Positions 5,955 through 7,800 of a stretch of DNA of 7,800 bases are shown one piece after another; position 1 is the stretch's first letter, and each line of letters starts with the position of its first letter. Location: positions 1-7,800 of the forward strand of contig JBMFXG010000130.1 of NCBI GenBank assembly GCA_049964535.1, in the 5' to 3' direction. Under the pieces are notes generated by a model that was not told where the DNA came from, searched no databases, and saw nothing but the letters and a program-made list of their open reading frames with translations. This DNA is from JAJYZP01 sp049964535. Its GTDB lineage: Bacteria > Actinomycetota > Acidimicrobiia > Acidimicrobiales > Acidimicrobiaceae. The translations under genes and the position numbers were made by a program.

Positions 5955-6862
5955 GTGATTCGCGTGCAACGCTTGGTCATGCACCTTCGATTGAGATCTC
6001 GTCTCTTACCAAGGTCTATGCAGAGCCTAACTATGTGCTCAAGGACGTCTCGCTGAGTGTGGAGCCGGGGATGTTCGTTGTGCTGCTCGGTCCATCTGGA
6101 AGCGGCAAATCGACCCTATTGCGTACGGTTGCTGGACTTGAGCGGCCAACCGGAGGGTCGATTAGCTTTGATGGTCGAGTGGTGAGCTCGGCAGCTGTGC
6201 ACGTTCCGGTGGAGCGTCGTGAGCTCTCGATGGTCTTTCAAGACTACGCGCTGTGGCCTCACATGACGGTGTTGGACAATGTGAGCTTCGCCCTGAAACG
6301 TCTTGGTTTGAAGTCTTCGGATCGACGTGCGAGCGCCCAGGAGATGCTCGAACGAATGGGCCTCGGCCGTCTATGTGGTCAGTACCCAAGTTCGCTGTCG
6401 GGAGGAGAGCAGCAGCGTGTAGCACTTGCTCGGGCGCTCGTTGCTCATCCCGGACTTCTGCTCTTCGATGAACCGCTCTCGAATCTTGATACCGACCTTC
6501 GGGAGCGATTGAGAGTGGAGATCGCAACGTTGACTAGAGAGACCGGTGCGACGACGATCTACATCACCCATGATCAGGCGGAGGCATTTGCACTAGCTGA
6601 CCGTATTGGTGTCTTGGAGAAGGGCCGGCTCGTTCAGTTCGGCACCCCGGAAGAGATCTATCGATCTCCCGCAACCCCCTTCGTGGCTCGCTTTACCGGT
6701 CTTGCGGGAGAGTTGCCGTGCGTTGTTGAGCATATGGACGCTACGACCGGAAGTGCTTGCTTGTGGTTCGATGATGCAAAGCTCGATGCGCGAGCTGGTG
6801 GAGCTCTTACCAGAGGCGAGGAGGCGCGACTACTGGTGCGATCGGCTTCGACACTCTCGTGA
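5951..6862 (+). CDS. ABC importer ATPase (CysA/PotA/FbpC type), C-terminal domain interrupted, 303 aa in this frame
   Basis: Cytoplasmic ATP-hydrolysing subunit. All core motifs are intact: Walker A GPSGSGKST (47-55), Q-loop FQDYALWPHMTV with Q97, signature LSGGEQQRVALARAL (149-163), Walker B LLLFDEP (169-175, catalytic E174), D-loop LSNLD and H-loop ITHDQAEA (H207). After about residue 240 the C-terminal regulatory OB/TOBE domain begins (FTGLAGELPCVVEHM). It stops early, after RLLVRSASTLS, where relatives continue through 'VRPEDL' into the second half of the domain. That second half is present directly downstream in the -1 frame (6859-7155). The ATG at 5951 overlaps the permease stop (ATGA), so coupling is likely. 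Expected length with the missing part is about 400 aa, near the usual 350-400 of the family. Confidence 0.92.
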   Translation: MSDSRATLGHAPSIEISSLTKVYAEPNYVLKDVSLSVEPGMFVVLLGPSGSGKSTLLRTVAGLERPTGGSISFDGRVVSSAAVHVPVERRELSMVFQDYALWPHMTVLDNVSFALKRLGLKSSDRRASAQEMLERMGLGRLCGQYPSSLSGGEQQRVALARALVAHPGLLLFDEPLSNLDTDLRERLRVEIATLTRETGATTIYITHDQAEAFALADRIGVLEKGRLVQFGTPEEIYRSPATPFVARFTGLAGELPCVVEHMDATTGSACLWFDDAKLDARAGGALTRGEEARLLVRSASTLS

Positions 6863-7155
6863 GTCCGAACGGGAGAGAGCGCACGGACGGTGGCTTGGTG
6901 GGGCATCTTCGTGGTGTCGTGCGAGATGTCGCCTTTCGTGGTCGTGGCTATGACCACCTGGTTGAGGTTGGCGGTGGGAAGACGCTGGCCGGTGTCTTTC
7001 ATATCGAGCGTCACGAGCGAGGTGCAGAGGTGTTGGTTGGACTCGATGCCGATGGCTGTCTCGTTTTCCCAAACTCGAGTGTCGCGGACTCTCCTTCGAC
7101 TGAAGCATCGGTTGTCGATGACCTATCGGTACTCAGCGGCTCCGCCGCTCGTTGA
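6859..7155 (+). CDS. Second half of the ATPase TOBE/OB domain, in the -1 frame (up to 98 aa)
   Basis: The GTG at 6859 overlaps the ATPase stop TGA as GTGA. The product reads SPNGRERTDG, then GHLRGVVRDVAFRGRGYDHLVEV and a strand-rich stretch ending GADVLVGLDADGCLVFP-like (exactly GAEVLVGLDADGCLVFP, about residues 55-71). This is the pattern of the last part of the C-terminal OB domain of FbpC/PotA-like ATPases, where 'G.V....F.G..Y.....V..G' and 'G..V.L......C.VF' are usual. A 27-residue Ser/Asp-rich tail follows. Frame analysis: this frame is closed by a TGA at 6772-6774, and ATPase-like sequence switches frames at roughly 6845-6870. There is no Shine-Dalgarno at normal distance from the GTG. 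It is either a separate coupled polypeptide, the 3' part of a frameshifted gene, or a sequencing error. Confidence 0.7.
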   Translation: MSPNGRERTDGGLVGHLRGVVRDVAFRGRGYDHLVEVGGGKTLAGVFHIERHERGAEVLVGLDADGCLVFPNSSVADSPSTEASVVDDLSVLSGSAAR

Positions 7156-7160
7156 TTTGG

Positions 7161-7187
7161 TGGTTCCGACGAAAAGACGCGGGACCA
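7161..7187 (+). terminator. Candidate terminator hairpin of the importer operon
   Basis: TGGTTCCG, a bulged A, CG, loop AAAAGA, then CGCGGGACCA: ten base pairs, one of them G-U. It begins 5 bp after the TGA at 7153-7155. No T-tract follows, so it would be a T-less actinobacterial-type terminator or an mRNA 3'-end stabiliser. Its position directly after 7155 supports that the -1 frame segment ending there is a genuine part of the operon. Confidence 0.45.
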
Positions 7188-7631
7188 AGAGCTAACGGCG
7201 AGCCGAGTTTCGACCTTGGTAACGCAATGAGATGGCCGGGAGCCAAGGCTGGTCAGTGGTGGGGCGATCCGGTAGTTGAACGGTGGTGTCACGTTGGATC
7301 TGACCCGCGCCGGTGATCTCGTTGGGGTGTAGAACCCTCGCCTAGTGTTACATACGGTGTGATCGGGCCTGTTGATAGGTCGATCCTCTCGCTGCGTGGT
7401 CAGATCATTGGAACAACAGCCGATGGTCTCAAGGAGCTGTCGGAGCGCTGATTATTGCTTGGCGATCGCATCCTCTCCTCGGTGCAGCGTTTGCAAGCAA
7501 TGGGCGGAACCGTTGTCGTTGCAGGCCGGCGCTGAGAAGAGTTTTGAACTGTGGAGATCGACGTTGACGGTCTCTGACCCTCAGTGGGACTTTGCTCGAT
7601 GTGACGCAATGACGTTGACTGTGGGCGATCT

Positions 7632-7664
7632 TGATCGATGCCTCTAGGTATCGATCAGAGAGGC
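7632..7664. repeat. Two interleaved inverted repeats
   Basis: TGATCGAT (7632-7639) is inverted as ATCGATCA (7650-7657), and GCCTCT (7640-7645) is inverted as AGAGGC (7659-7664). The two pairs interleave instead of nesting. The loops are too short for both to fold comfortably at once, so they would be alternative hairpins or DNA sites. Confidence 0.5.
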
Positions 7665-7745
7665 TTACCTATGGTTTGGCGCAGTTCTTGGGAAATTTTC
7701 GAACTATGTGCGGGAGCTTCGGATACACCCGCTAGATTACTTAGT

Positions 7746-7759
7746 CCCAAGCGATTGGG
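7746..7759 (+). terminator. Weak hairpin with GNRA loop, possible terminator
   Basis: CCCAA, loop GCGA (a GNRA-type tetraloop), TTGGG, then CCTCTTGCCTC. After one T/C mismatch two further pairs (AG/CT) extend the stem. The tail is pyrimidine-rich but is not a T-run. The stem is short, so this is only a candidate. Confidence 0.25.
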
Positions 7760-7800
7760 CCTCTTGCCTCTGAGTGAGTGAACGATGAAGAAGTGATTCG

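Larger units (their letters stand above)
7188..7800. other. About 610 bp with no supportable gene
   Basis: Open frames here are short, lack ribosome-binding sites and resemble no family I know. One + frame starting near 7191 is broken only by TGA codons and contains protein-like stretches (GEPSFDLGNAMRWPGAKAG; later DRSILSLRGQIIGTTADG and AMGGTVVVAGRR). It may be a decayed gene or chance. An overlapping + frame at 7372-7647 is Ser/Arg/Cys-rich and unconvincing. Inverted repeats occur at 7632-7664 and 7746-7759. No tRNA, integrase or insertion sequence end is visible. A promoter for a gene beyond the right edge could lie in the AT-richer part around 7685-7745, but no clear hexamers are seen. 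Confidence 0.5.

Noticed and set aside
3044..7155. Annotation of the operon as a ferric-iron (Fbp) importer
   Set aside because: The layout fits, but the binding protein lacks the iron-binding tyrosine pair, so I keep the substrate open.
7372..7647. 91-codon + strand open frame starting with TTG
   Set aside because: Ser/Arg/Cys-rich with a weak start and no ribosome-binding site; no recognisable domain. I treat the region as non-coding.

Overview
The window looks like a chromosomal stretch of a moderately GC-rich actinobacterium. Protein style and codon use suggest the Acidimicrobiia, but this is an impression from sequence alone, not a database result. Genes are densely packed, with start/stop overlaps and frequent TGA stops. 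I see no CRISPR array, no rRNA or tRNA gene and no recognisable transposase.

Left part (1-1025, + strand): the 3' end of a citramalate / 2-isopropylmalate synthase-type gene, then two unrecognised genes (215 and 76 aa) that overlap each other and probably share a transcript. They run convergently towards a glutamine synthetase-like gene on the - strand (1159-2517). That protein keeps the metal-binding and ATP-site residues of the family. It lacks the ammonium-site DGSS motif, the flap glutamate and the adenylylation tyrosine, so it is more likely a gamma-glutamyl-amine (or related) ligase than a housekeeping glutamine synthetase.

Centre and right (3044-7155, + strand): a divergently transcribed ABC importer operon: secreted solute-binding protein, two-domain fused permease and ATPase, in the layout of the ferric-iron / 2-aminoethylphosphonate / polyamine-type importers. 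A 526-bp region between the ligase gene and the importer must hold both promoters. It contains a 12-bp hairpin and an AT-rich island just upstream of the importer.

Most notable points: (1) the ATPase reading frame stops inside its C-terminal regulatory (TOBE/OB) domain, and the rest of that domain continues at once in the -1 frame through a GTGA overlap; a hairpin directly after the second stop marks the apparent operon end. (2) A perfect 14-bp inverted repeat with a 4-nt loop lies inside codons 20-30 of the permease gene, just after the binding-protein gene. (3) The binding protein lacks both a lipobox cysteine and the Tyr-Tyr pair of ferric-iron binding proteins. Together these suggest an uncharacterised import-and-gamma-glutamylation module for an amine-type compound; that function is inferred.

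The last ~610 bases (7188-7800) contain no gene I can support, though one frame there is interrupted only by TGA codons and two overlapping inverted repeats occur near 7632-7664.
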